The translations under genes were made by a program, and so were the position numbers. From the NCBI RefSeq assembly GCF_002355335.1, contig NZ_AP014946.1, positions 3,983,501 to 4,047,500 of the forward strand: a DNA stretch of 64,000 bases. Reading direction: 5' to 3'. Shown in pieces: positions 25,747 through 34,380 of this stretch. Every line of letters begins with the position of its first letter. The first letter of the stretch is position 1. The DNA is from Variibacter gotjawalensis. GTDB taxonomy: Bacteria; Pseudomonadota; Alphaproteobacteria; Rhizobiales; Xanthobacteraceae. The notes beneath the pieces were generated by a model, which was given only the letters and a program-made list of their open reading frames with translations, ran no database searches and was not told where the DNA came from.

Positions 25747-26472
25747 ATGCTGAGCGTCAAGAACCTCACCCGGAAGTTCGGCGCGCTCGTCGCCGTCAAC
25801 AATGTGTCGTTCGAGGTCGAGCAAGGCGAGATTCTCGGCCTCATCGGCCCGAACGGCTCCGGCAAGAGCACGACGTTCAACTGCATCGCGGGGCTCTACG
25901 CGCCGACGAGCGGCAGCATCGCGTTCGAAAATGGCGAGATCGGCGGGCTCACGTCCAACGCGATCTGCCACAAGGGAATAGCGCGAACGTTCCAAATTCC
26001 GCGCCCGTTCCACAATCTCACGCTGCTCGAAAACGTCGCGCTCTCGGCTTACTTCGGGCAGAACGCGACAGTCACCCGCGAAGACTGCTGGAAACTTGCC
26101 GAAGATGCGCTGCAGACCGTCGGCTTGCCCGTCGACCCGGATGCGACCACCGACGGCCTCGGCGCCGCATCGCTCAAGAAGCTCGAACTCGCGCGCGCAC
26201 TCTCGACGCAGCCGCGCTTGCTGCTCGCCGACGAGAGCCTCAATGGCCTCGACCACGGCGAGATGGAGCAGGCCGCCGACATGCTGCTACGCATCCGCCG
26301 CGACAAAGGCATTACGATCGTCTGGGTCGAGCACATCATGGGCGTGCTGATGCGCGTGGTCGATCGCGTCGTCGTGCTCGATCATGGCGAGGTGATCTTC
26401 CGCGGTAAGCCGCGCGAGGCGCAGTCTGATCCGCGCGTGATCGAGGTTTATCTCGGCGCGGAGGCGGCCTGA
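25747..26472 (+). CDS. livG: ABC transporter ATP-binding protein LivG-type
   Basis: 241 residues. Walker A is GPNGSGKST, followed by GIARTFQIPRPFHNLTLLENV. The segment GAASLKKLELARALSTQ replaces the usual LSGGQQ signature, and the Walker B region reads LLLADESLNGLDHGE, with Asp-Glu retained. The weak C-loop is noteworthy but common in this LivG subgroup. Its stop overlaps the livF start. Confidence 0.88.
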   Translation: MLSVKNLTRKFGALVAVNNVSFEVEQGEILGLIGPNGSGKSTTFNCIAGLYAPTSGSIAFENGEIGGLTSNAICHKGIARTFQIPRPFHNLTLLENVALSAYFGQNATVTREDCWKLAEDALQTVGLPVDPDATTDGLGAASLKKLELARALSTQPRLLLADESLNGLDHGEMEQAADMLLRIRRDKGITIVWVEHIMGVLMRVVDRVVVLDHGEVIFRGKPREAQSDPRVIEVYLGAEAA

Positions 26473-27176
26473 TGCTTGAACTCCGCAATGTCGATGCGCG
26501 CTACGGCGCCTTCCAGGCGCTGTTCGGCGTCTCGATGCAGGTGCAAGCCGGCGAAGCCGTCGCGGTGATCGGCGCGAATGGCGCCGGCAAGACGACGCTG
26601 CTGCGTGCGATCTCCGGCATGATTCCCGTGACGGGCGGCGAGATGACGATGGAAGGCGTTTCCATCCCGTCGCTCGCGCCGCACAAGATTGTCGAGACCG
26701 GCATCGCGCATGTGCCGGAAAGCCGCCGTCTGTTCCCGCGCCTCTCGGTCGAAGACAATCTCAAGATGGGCGCGTTTATCCCCGCTGCGCGCGAGAAGGC
26801 CGCCGAACGGCTCGACTACGTTTACGGCCTGTTTCCGCGCCTCAAGGAGCGCCGCACGCAGCTCGCCGGCACGATGTCCGGCGGCGAGCAGCAGATGTGC
26901 GCGATCGGCCGCGCGTTGATGAGCGGCCCGAAGCTCGTGCTGCTCGACGAACCGTCGATGGGCCTCGCACCCGTGATCGTGCAGCAAGTGTTCGAACTCG
27001 TGCGCCGTATCCGCAGCGAAGGCTACACGGTGCTCATCGTCGAGCAGAACGTGCGTCAGGTCATGAAGATCGTTGACCGCGCCTACCTCATCGAGGTCGG
27101 CCGCGTGAAAGCAAGCGGCCCGGCCAGCGAGCTGCTCGACAACGACGAAATCCGCCGCGCGTATATGGGGGTATGA
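26472..27176 (+). CDS. livF: ABC transporter ATP-binding protein LivF-type
   Basis: 234 residues. Walker A is GANGAGKTT, signature MSGGEQQMCAIGRAL, Walker B LVLLDEPSMGL and a H-loop replaced by VEQNVRQ as usual in LivF. It starts on the last base of the livG stop codon, indicating tight coupling. Confidence 0.92.
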   Translation: MLELRNVDARYGAFQALFGVSMQVQAGEAVAVIGANGAGKTTLLRAISGMIPVTGGEMTMEGVSIPSLAPHKIVETGIAHVPESRRLFPRLSVEDNLKMGAFIPAAREKAAERLDYVYGLFPRLKERRTQLAGTMSGGEQQMCAIGRALMSGPKLVLLDEPSMGLAPVIVQQVFELVRRIRSEGYTVLIVEQNVRQVMKIVDRAYLIEVGRVKASGPASELLDNDEIRRAYMGV

Positions 27177-27182
27177 CACGCG

Positions 27183-28052
27183 ATGGAATGTCATCTCGAT
27201 ATCTTCTTTCTTGAGGCAGTGCTCAACGGCATCCTGCTCGCCGGACTTTTGGCGCTGCTGGCGCTCGGCCTCAATCTCGTCTTCGGCGTCATCGACGTCG
27301 TGTGGATCTGTTACGCCGAACTCGTCATGATCGGCATGTACGGCATCTACTATGCGAGCAAGAGCGGCGCGCCGTTCCCGGTCGCGGTCATATTCGGCAT
27401 CATCCTGGTCGCGCTTCTCGGCGCGGCGCTGCATTACTTCATCATCCGGCCCGTGCTCGACACCGCGCCGATCAATCAGCTTCTCGTCACCGGCGGCGTG
27501 TTGTTTCTGCTGCAAGCGCTCGCCACGATGGCGTTCGGCATCGACTTCCGAAATCTCGGCATCCAGCTCGGCTCGACCGGTTTTGCCGATATGTCGTTCG
27601 CCTGGTCCCGCATCATCACCTTCGGCGTCGCGCTCGCCGGCATGCTCGGGCTGTGGCTGTTCCTCACGAAAACCTATCTCGGCACCGCCATTCGCGCGAT
27701 CGCGCAGGATCGCCAGATCATGCCGCTGATGGGCGTCGACAGTAAGCGCATCTATCTGGTGACGTCGGCGATTGGTGGCGGGCTCGCGGGTCTCGCGGCC
27801 GCACTGATGGTCCTGCAGTACGACATCTATCCGCAGATCGGCCTACAGTTCGGGCCGCTGATCTTTATGATCTGCGTGCTCGGCGGCCTCGGCAATATGC
27901 TGGGCGGCTTCGCGGCGGCCTTCATCATCAGCCAATTCATCGCGATCGGCGGCTCCTGCGCGGCAACCGAATGGGGTTACGCGATCGCGTTCCTGTTCTT
28001 TATGATCGTCATCTTCATCCGCCCGCAGGGCTTGTTCGGAGCGAAGTCCTGA
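27183..28052 (+). CDS. livH: Branched-chain-type ABC transporter permease LivH
   Basis: 289 residues, eight or so hydrophobic helices. The N-terminus LNGILLAGLLALLALGLNLVFGVIDVVWICYAE matches the LivH pattern in short form, with Trp-Ile-Cys in place of the usual NFAQG loop. It is 6 bases after livF and overlaps livM. Confidence 0.88.
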   Translation: MECHLDIFFLEAVLNGILLAGLLALLALGLNLVFGVIDVVWICYAELVMIGMYGIYYASKSGAPFPVAVIFGIILVALLGAALHYFIIRPVLDTAPINQLLVTGGVLFLLQALATMAFGIDFRNLGIQLGSTGFADMSFAWSRIITFGVALAGMLGLWLFLTKTYLGTAIRAIAQDRQIMPLMGVDSKRIYLVTSAIGGGLAGLAAALMVLQYDIYPQIGLQFGPLIFMICVLGGLGNMLGGFAAAFIISQFIAIGGSCAATEWGYAIAFLFFMIVIFIRPQGLFGAKS

Positions 28053-29065
28053 TGGGCAAACTTCGCTTATCGCCAGCTTGGATCGTCGGCATCGTCGCGC
28101 TCATCGCGCTGCCGTTTCTCATCCGCATCTTCTTCGCGTCGTCGGAGAAGTACTATCTCCATCTGCTGATCCAGATTTTGCTGTGGTCGTTCATCTACAC
28201 GGGCTGGTCGCTGATGGGCCGCTTCGGCCTGACCTCGCTCGGCCACGGCGCCTTCACGGGCATCGGCGCTTACACGACCGTGATGCTGTGGAATATCCTC
28301 GGCCTCACGCCGTGGATCGGCATTCCGGTCGCGGTCGTCGTCTCTGTCGCGGTCGCCCTGCTGATCGGCTATCCGTGTTTCCGCCTTCGCATCACCGGGC
28401 ACTACTTCGCGCTGCTGACGCTGGCGCTCACCGAATTCATCCGGCTCTGCATCGTCGGCCTGCGCGATTTCACCGGCGGTTCGCTCGGCACGCAGCCGCT
28501 GCGCCAAGGCAACGGCTTGTCGCTTTACGCGATGCAGTTCGAGCCGGATCGCTTTCTCTCTTACTACGTCGCGCTCGTGCTGTGGCTGATCGGGCTCGCC
28601 ATCTGGGCCTTCGTCGACCGCAGCATGGATCGCTACGCGCTCGATGCCGCCAGCCAAGACGAGGATGCGGCAGCGTCCGTCGGCGTCAACGTTACACGCG
28701 AGAAGCTGAAGATCACCGCGCTCTCCGCCGCAATGTGCGCGGTCGGCGGCGCGATCTACGGCCAGTATCAGATGTATATCGGGCCCGACACAATCGCGGG
28801 CATCGGCGTTTCGCTCAACATCGTCTTCGCGGTCGTCGCGGGCGGCATGTGGGTTCTGCTCGGCCCGACAGTCGGCGCGATCTTCACGCAGATGTTGTCG
28901 GAGACATTGCGCGTGACGATCCAGTCATCGTCCGCGATCAAGGATCTGCTCGGCAACGCCGCGCTCGCGCTCGACACCGCGATTTACGGACTGCTGCTGA
29001 TCCTCTTCATCATCTACATGCCGAAGGGGATTTTGGGCACGATCTTGGAGAAGGTGAAGAAGTAG
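28052..29065 (+). CDS. livM: Branched-chain-type ABC transporter permease LivM
   Basis: 337 residues, about nine hydrophobic helices with SLMGRFGLTSLGHGAFTGIGAYTT near 50-72, the LivM hallmark. ATG 28052 overlaps the livH stop; the longer frame from 27971 runs inside livH. Last gene of Liv operon 2; followed by a family C repeat rather than a T-run terminator. Confidence 0.9.
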   Translation: MGKLRLSPAWIVGIVALIALPFLIRIFFASSEKYYLHLLIQILLWSFIYTGWSLMGRFGLTSLGHGAFTGIGAYTTVMLWNILGLTPWIGIPVAVVVSVAVALLIGYPCFRLRITGHYFALLTLALTEFIRLCIVGLRDFTGGSLGTQPLRQGNGLSLYAMQFEPDRFLSYYVALVLWLIGLAIWAFVDRSMDRYALDAASQDEDAAASVGVNVTREKLKITALSAAMCAVGGAIYGQYQMYIGPDTIAGIGVSLNIVFAVVAGGMWVLLGPTVGAIFTQMLSETLRVTIQSSSAIKDLLGNAALALDTAIYGLLLILFIIYMPKGILGTILEKVKK

Positions 29066-29093
29066 CGGCGGAACTTCGCAGCGTGCGCGCTCC

Positions 29094-29208
29094 TTCTCCC
29101 GCTTGCGGGAGAGGGTCGGGGTGAGGGCAAGCGGCAGATTCGGAGATCGAAACTTCCCCTCACCCGGCTCGCGTTGCTCGCCACCCTCTCCCGCAAGCGG
29201 GAGAGGGA
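29094..29208. repeat. REP-like element, family C (empty form)
   Basis: CTCCCGCTTGCGGGAGAGGGT ... GGGGTGAGGG, about 30 bases, CCCTCACCC ... ACCCTCTCCCGCAAGCGGGAG. The same two arms flank the DUF559 gene at 41946-42383. It lies between the convergent ends of livM and the thiolase. Confidence 0.87.
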
Positions 29209-29215
29209 CAAAACG

Positions 29216-30421
29216 TCAAGCCCCGTGCTGACCAACGATGGTCACCGCGCACACGTTCTGATGCGGAAAGCCGCCGAGATTATGCGTCAGCCCGAACACC
29301 GGCGTGTCGCTGCGCTGACGCTCTCCGGCGCGGCCGAGCATCTGCAGATACATCTCGTAGATCATGCGTAGACCAGATGCGCCGATTGGATGGCCGAAGC
29401 ATTTGAGGCCGCCGTCGATCTGGCACGGGATCTTGCCGTCGTGATCGTAGAAGCCGTCCATCACGTCCTTGATCGCGGTGCCTTCCGGCGAGATGTGCAG
29501 GTCTTCCATCGTGACGAGTTCGGTCACCGAGAAGCAGTCGTGCACTTCGATAAGCGAGAGCTGGTCGCGCGGCTTGGTGATGCCGGCTTCCTGATAGGCG
29601 CGCGTCGCCGCGGTTCGCGTCGTCACAAAGTGGCTGCCGTCCCACGAATTGTGCTGCGCCTCGGTGCCGTTGGAGACCGAAAGCTGCAGCGCCTTGATGC
29701 TGATGAGGTCCTTCTTGCCCATGCTGCGCGCAATCTCGGGCGTCGTAACGATCGCGCAGGCCGCGCCGTCCGACACGCCGCAGCAGTCGTAAAGACCGAG
29801 CGGCTCGGCGACAGTCGGCGCCTTCATCACGGTCTCTTCCGTGATCTTGTTGCGCAAATGCGCTTTCGGATTGCGCGAGCCGTTGTCGTGGCTCTTGATC
29901 GACACGTGCGCGATGGCGCGCTTCAAATCCTCGGCAGAGACGCCGAACTTTGCGCGATACGCCGCCGCAAGCTGCGCGAACGAACCCGGTGCCGAAAGGT
30001 TCGGCCAATACATCGACGAGACCGTGCCGCGTTGACGCTGCGGCAGACCGCCGTAACCCGTATCCTTCAACTTCTCGACGCCCATCGCGAGCGCGATATC
30101 GCACGCGCCCGACGCCACCGCATAAACGGCGCCGCGGAACGCTTCCGAGCCGGACGCGCAGTAATTCTCGACGCGCGTTACCGGGATATACGGAAGCCGC
30201 AGCGCGACCGCGAGCGGCACGCCGGATTTGCCGACATGCTGTTCTTCGATCGCGGTCGAGAACCAAGCGGCTTGGATCTGGCTCGTCTCGACGCCGGAAT
30301 CCTGCAGCGCTTCCTGATAGGCTTCGACCATCAAATCTTCGGCGTCGCAATCCCAGCGCTCGCCGAATTTCGAGCAGCCCATTCCGAGGATGGCGACTTT
30401 GTCGCGAATGCCGGTTGCCAT
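29216..30421 (-). CDS. Thiolase family protein (SCP-x/acetyl-CoA acetyltransferase-like)
   Basis: 401 residues. The nucleophile Cys88 lies in VENYCASGSEAF, His294 in EVHDCFS, and His344 in CFGHPIGASG. All three thiolase motifs are therefore intact, unlike the neighbouring HMGS-like protein. It belongs to the SCP-x/Ltp2-like branch that often works with a DUF35 partner, cleaving 3-oxoacyl-CoA or side chains. 90 bases downstream of the HMGS-like/DUF35 gene in the same direction, so they are probably co-transcribed. Confidence 0.9.
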   Translation of the reverse strand: MATGIRDKVAILGMGCSKFGERWDCDAEDLMVEAYQEALQDSGVETSQIQAAWFSTAIEEQHVGKSGVPLAVALRLPYIPVTRVENYCASGSEAFRGAVYAVASGACDIALAMGVEKLKDTGYGGLPQRQRGTVSSMYWPNLSAPGSFAQLAAAYRAKFGVSAEDLKRAIAHVSIKSHDNGSRNPKAHLRNKITEETVMKAPTVAEPLGLYDCCGVSDGAACAIVTTPEIARSMGKKDLISIKALQLSVSNGTEAQHNSWDGSHFVTTRTAATRAYQEAGITKPRDQLSLIEVHDCFSVTELVTMEDLHISPEGTAIKDVMDGFYDHDGKIPCQIDGGLKCFGHPIGASGLRMIYEMYLQMLGRAGERQRSDTPVFGLTHNLGGFPHQNVCAVTIVGQHGA

Positions 30422-30511
30422 GTCTTCCTCCGTCCGCAGGTTAACCCGCGTGTTGTCGCATGAAGTTAGGTCTTGGCCGCGCGCTTGCCTAGGGCACGCA
30501 CGCGGCGGTTC

Positions 30512-31957
30512 TTAGGCCGCTTGTTCAGTCGGCGATGCCTTCCAGAAATACCGGACGAAGCCGCGCTGACTGTCGAAGTCCTTGATGCGGAACACCATCC
30601 GCATTTTCATCCCGACATCGACCTTGCCCTGATCGACATCCGTGAAGTCCATCATGATGCGGCCTCCCTCCGGGAAGGTGATCATGCCGAAATGCTGCGG
30701 TGGCTCGGGGCTGTAGGTCAGCATGTCCGCCGTGTAGGACATGATCGCGCCGGTCATCTCAGAGAACGGATGCGGCTCCTGCGTGTTGATAGCGTTGCAG
30801 TTCGGCGAAACGCAGATGCGCGTCTTCGGATACTGCAGCGTGCCGCACTTCGTGCACTTGCCGCCGACAAGGCCGAGGATCATGTCGCGGTTGCGGTAGA
30901 GCGCCGTCATCGGCGTCTGCTTGTCGACTTCGGCGCGCATGCCGCGTTCGAGCGGGACGAGATTGTTGAAGGCGAGCAGCTTCTGATAGTTCGTCTCTTC
31001 GCGGCGGCGCTTGAGCGAACCCGTGACGCCGCGGCGTTTAGCCATCTTCGCGATGGCGGGCGTTGCCTCGAACAGCATCGCGTCGCAGCCTTGCGCGAAG
31101 TTTGCGACAAGGATCTTGTCGCCCGGCTTCGCGTCTTCCAGCGCATGCACCAGCAGCATGATCGGATGCGCCGCGCCCGTATCGCCGACGACGGCCGCGA
31201 GATTGTCGCGCACGGCCGTTTCCGCGAGGCCCAGCTTCTTCGCCATCGTCGGGCCGATCTTGGCGAGCGTGCCCGGCATGCAGAAATGCGTGATGCTGTC
31301 CGCGCTCGTGTTGGTGTCCTTGAGAAGACGGCCGACCACGCGCGGCACGATCTTCATGTAGCCTTCGTCGCGGATCCAGCGCTCTTCCCAGCTATAGTCG
31401 AACTCGCTGCCCTCGGTGCGGTAGTGGTCGACGAAGTCGACACTCTCGCCGGCAGAGCCGAGCAGCTTGGCGACGACATCGCCCTCACCGATCAGCAGCG
31501 CGGCCGCACCGTCGCCGTAGGCCATCTCCTGCGCGCTGCCGGCTTTCGTCTTGCGATGCTCGGAGGCGACCAGTAGCGTCTGCCCTGCCTTCGCGCGTAG
31601 TGCGTTCACGGCGCCGGAAGTAGCGGCGCGCAGCGAGCCCGCGAGATCGAGCGTGCCGACCTGCGTGTCGAGATTGAGCGCGTTGGCGACGATGCCGGCA
31701 TTCTGCCGATCCTCGAATGGGAGCGATGTCGATGCGAGCTGCAGCGACGTCAGGTCATCACGCGAGAAGCCTTCGAGCGCGTCGCGCGCGGCATCCACCG
31801 CCATCGTGACCGAGTCTTCGTCCCACCCGGCCATCGCGCGTTCGCCCTTCTGCCCCTTGAGGCCCGGACTGAACCACGCATTGGCATCCGCCGCGGCTTT
31901 GCGCTGCAGACGCATGCGCGGGATATACGCACCAAACGAGAGAATACCGTACGCCAT
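30512..31957 (-). CDS. HMG-CoA-synthase-like (thiolase fold) protein fused to DUF35 Zn-ribbon/OB domain
   Basis: 481 residues. Residues ~1-310 follow the HMG-CoA synthase/KAS III fold (GILSFGAYIPRMRL, AYGDGAAALLIGEG, GDTGAAHPIMLL). Residues ~345-475 are DUF35, with a zinc ribbon Cys368-x2-Cys371-x10-Cys382-x4-Cys387 and an OB fold. By eye the catalytic Cys of HMGS aligns with Leu109 (GSLRAAT), the His with Cys226 (FCMP) and the Glu region reads ASTS. The enzyme triad therefore seems lost and a scaffold or acyl-CoA-channelling role beside the thiolase is possible. It lies between the SDR and thiolase genes in one operon. Confidence 0.8.
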   Translation of the reverse strand: MAYGILSFGAYIPRMRLQRKAAADANAWFSPGLKGQKGERAMAGWDEDSVTMAVDAARDALEGFSRDDLTSLQLASTSLPFEDRQNAGIVANALNLDTQVGTLDLAGSLRAATSGAVNALRAKAGQTLLVASEHRKTKAGSAQEMAYGDGAAALLIGEGDVVAKLLGSAGESVDFVDHYRTEGSEFDYSWEERWIRDEGYMKIVPRVVGRLLKDTNTSADSITHFCMPGTLAKIGPTMAKKLGLAETAVRDNLAAVVGDTGAAHPIMLLVHALEDAKPGDKILVANFAQGCDAMLFEATPAIAKMAKRRGVTGSLKRRREETNYQKLLAFNNLVPLERGMRAEVDKQTPMTALYRNRDMILGLVGGKCTKCGTLQYPKTRICVSPNCNAINTQEPHPFSEMTGAIMSYTADMLTYSPEPPQHFGMITFPEGGRIMMDFTDVDQGKVDVGMKMRMVFRIKDFDSQRGFVRYFWKASPTEQAA

Positions 31958-31969
31958 CGCGTCGCTCCC

Positions 31970-32881
31970 TTACACCGGTTCCCACGAGAAGATGTCGGCC
32001 GATCGATCCAGCGGATAGAATGACGACTTCATCGCCGGCAGCAATTCTTTCGCCATCGACTGCACGGTCCAGCCCTCGGCGCGGTGCATGCCGCGGATCG
32101 GCCGCGACTGGCCCATGAGGAAGACCTCGTTCATGCGCGCCGCGAAGATCTGGCCGGACACGCCGTCCGACAAATCGCTGGCGAGGAAGACGGCGAGCGG
32201 CGCGATCTTGTCCGGCCCCATCGCCTTCATGCGCTCGACGCGCGCGGCTTCGGCTTCGGTCTGGGTCGGTATCGTGCCGATGAGGCGGCTCCATGCGAAC
32301 GGCGACACGCAGTTCGAACGCACATTGTAGCGCGCCATGTCGAGCGCGATCGACTTCGACAGTCCGACGATGCCGAGCTTGGCGGCTGCGTAGTTCGCTT
32401 GGCCGAAGTTGCCGATGAGGCCCGAGGTCGACGTGAAGTGCACCATCGTGCCGGAATTCTGTTCGCGGAAATGCTGCGCGGCAGCGCGCGCCATGTAGAA
32501 CGAACCCATCAGATGAACTTTGATGACGGTCTCGAAATCGTCGACGCTCATCTTGTGGAAGATGCGGTCGCGCAAAATGCCGGCGTTGTTGACGAGGCAA
32601 TCGATGCGGCCAAATTTCTGCACGGTCTGCGCAATGATGTTGTCGGCGCTCTTCGGGTCCGCAACGCTGTCGCCGTTCGCGATCGCGTCGCCGCCGGCCT
32701 TCTTGATGATCTCGACAACTTCCGCGGCCGGGCCCAAATCCTTGCCGCCGCCTTCGGCATCACCACCCAGATCGTTGACGACGACGCGGCCGCCTTCCTT
32801 ACCGGCGAGGATTGCAATCTCGCGGCCAATACCGCGCCCAGCGCCCGTTACGACAATGACTTTTCCGTCCAAGCTGCCCAC
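31970..32881 (-). CDS. SDR oxidoreductase, MFE-2-type 3-hydroxyacyl-CoA dehydrogenase
   Basis: 303 residues with a GTG start preceded by GGAAGGAAA. NAD binding is TGAGRGIG, the NNAGI motif is NNAGILRDRIFHK, and the catalytic Tyr-Lys sits in ANYAAAKLG. The NDLGGDAEGGG insertion after beta 2 and the ~300-residue length match the dehydrogenase part of peroxisomal multifunctional enzyme 2. It oxidises (3R)-hydroxyacyl-CoA; the stereochemically matching hydratase (MaoC, 34381) is nearby. First gene of the operon to the thiolase. Confidence 0.87.
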   Translation of the reverse strand: MGSLDGKVIVVTGAGRGIGREIAILAGKEGGRVVVNDLGGDAEGGGKDLGPAAEVVEIIKKAGGDAIANGDSVADPKSADNIIAQTVQKFGRIDCLVNNAGILRDRIFHKMSVDDFETVIKVHLMGSFYMARAAAQHFREQNSGTMVHFTSTSGLIGNFGQANYAAAKLGIVGLSKSIALDMARYNVRSNCVSPFAWSRLIGTIPTQTEAEAARVERMKAMGPDKIAPLAVFLASDLSDGVSGQIFAARMNEVFLMGQSRPIRGMHRAEGWTVQSMAKELLPAMKSSFYPLDRSADIFSWEPV

Positions 32882-32912
32882 GATCGTTTCCTTCCGATAT
32901 TGTTTTGTTGCA

Positions 32913-32930
32913 CCGGTTTAGCGTAACCGG
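32913..32930. promoter_or_regulatory. Palindromic operator CCGGTT-N6-AACCGG in divergent promoter
   Basis: A perfect 6+6 inverted repeat between the SDR operon and the acyl-CoA dehydrogenase gene, preceded by TTTTGTTGCA. The size suits a TetR-like acyl-CoA sensor; the regulator is not adjacent. Confidence 0.5.
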
Positions 32931-33013
32931 GCAGTATCCGCGAGACCATTTTGCAGGCTGAGTTTCGCCTCACGAAAACTCCGCCCTGAACGAAAAAATT
33001 GAGGGAGGCCATC

Positions 33014-34153
33014 ATGATTCCGCGCCAAGCTTTCACCGAAGAGCACGACATGTTTCGCGCCACGGTGCGCAAGTTCGTCGAGCGTGAAGTCGCCCCCTAT
33101 CACGCACAGTGGGAGAAGGACGGACAGGTCAGCCGCGAGGTTTGGCTCAAAGCCGGCGAAACCGGAATTCTCTGCACGGCGATACCGGAGGAATACGGCG
33201 GCGGCGGCGGCGACTTCCGCCACGTCGCCATCGTCTCGGAGGAATTTTCGCGCGGCATTTTCAACGGCCCTGGCTTCCGCGTGCATTCGGATATCTGCGC
33301 CTTTTATCTGCTCAATCACGGCTCCGAGGAACAGAAGAAGAAGTGGCTGCCGAAGATGGCGACGGGCGAAGTGATTGCCGCCGTCGCGATGACAGAGCCT
33401 GGCGCCGGCAGCGACCTGCAGAATATCCGCACCACGGCGCTGCGCGACGACAACCAGAACTTCGTCATCAACGGATCGAAGACGTTCATCTCGAACGGCC
33501 AACTCTCCGATCTCATCATCACGGTGTGCAAGACAGATCCGCAGGCGCGCGCGAAAGGCGTGAGCTTGATCTTGGTCGAGAGCGACCGGCCCGGCTTCAA
33601 GCGCGGCCGCAATCTCGAAAAGCTCGGCATGCATGCGCAGGACACGTCGGAGCTTTTCTACGACGACTGCCGCGTGCCGATCGAGAACTTGCTCGGCCAG
33701 GAAGGCCGCGGTTTCGCGCAGTTGATGACCGAGCTGCCGCAGGAGCGCCTGCTCGTCGCGCTCGCCTCGATGGCGACGACCGAGTCCGTGCTGGAGACAA
33801 CGCTGACCTACACGCGCGACCGCAAGGTGTTCGGCCAGCCGATCGCGGAGTATCAGCACAATCGCTTCAAGCTCGCCGAGATGAAGACGGAAATTCAGAT
33901 CGGCCGAGTATTCCTCGACCGCTGCCTGGAGCTGCATCTCGAGCGCAAGCTCGACACCGAGACGGCCGCAATGGCGAAGTATTGGATTTCCGAACTCGAA
34001 TGCCGCGTCGTCGATCAGTGCGTGCAGATGCACGGCGGCTACGGCTACATGACGGAATATCCAGTGACGCGGGCCTATGCTGACGCACGTGTGCGCCGCA
34101 TCTTCGGCGGCTCGAACGAGATCATGCGCGAGTTGATTGCGCGCGGGATGTAG
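33014..34153 (+). CDS. Acyl-CoA dehydrogenase
   Basis: 379 residues. The FAD/substrate motifs are VAMTEPGAGSDLQNI and SNGQLSDLI, and the C-terminal signature is MHGGYGYMTEYPVTRAYADARVRRIFGGSNEIM. It introduces the 2,3-double bond in acyl-CoA, passing electrons to ETF. ATG 33014 follows GAGGGAGG; the TTG at 32999 is not used. Divergent from the SDR-HMGS/DUF35-thiolase operon across a shared palindrome. Confidence 0.92.
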   Translation: MIPRQAFTEEHDMFRATVRKFVEREVAPYHAQWEKDGQVSREVWLKAGETGILCTAIPEEYGGGGGDFRHVAIVSEEFSRGIFNGPGFRVHSDICAFYLLNHGSEEQKKKWLPKMATGEVIAAVAMTEPGAGSDLQNIRTTALRDDNQNFVINGSKTFISNGQLSDLIITVCKTDPQARAKGVSLILVESDRPGFKRGRNLEKLGMHAQDTSELFYDDCRVPIENLLGQEGRGFAQLMTELPQERLLVALASMATTESVLETTLTYTRDRKVFGQPIAEYQHNRFKLAEMKTEIQIGRVFLDRCLELHLERKLDTETAAMAKYWISELECRVVDQCVQMHGGYGYMTEYPVTRAYADARVRRIFGGSNEIMRELIARGM

Positions 34154-34213
34154 GACTTCGCTCCGCCGTCATCCTGAGGAGGATTGAGAAGCAAGCGTTA
34201 CCAAAACACAAGC

Positions 34214-34349
34214 CGTCATTCCGGGGCGCGAGCGCGTAGCGCCGCGAGCCCGGAATCCATAACCCCTGTGGTTATGATTGAATGCCCGGGAGTATGGATC
34301 CCGGACAGCCGCCTGGCTCGCTGCGCGAGCGAGCGGCTTCCGGGATGAC
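34214..34349. repeat. REP-like element, family E
   Basis: CGTCATTCCGGGGCGCGAGC ... GCGGCTTCCGGGATGACC with the inner hairpin CATAACC-CCTGT-GGTTATG and GCTCGCTGCGCGAGC. A family F fragment (CGTCATCCTGAGGAGGA) lies just before, near 34168. Convergent 3' gap. Confidence 0.8.
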
Positions 34350-34380
34350 CATGCGGCGCTCAAGATGACGCCGGGCGACG

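Noticed and set aside
26160-26260. livG of operon 2 as a broken gene because the LSGGQ signature is degenerate
   Set aside because: Walker A, Walker B and length are intact, and this form of the signature occurs in working LivG proteins.
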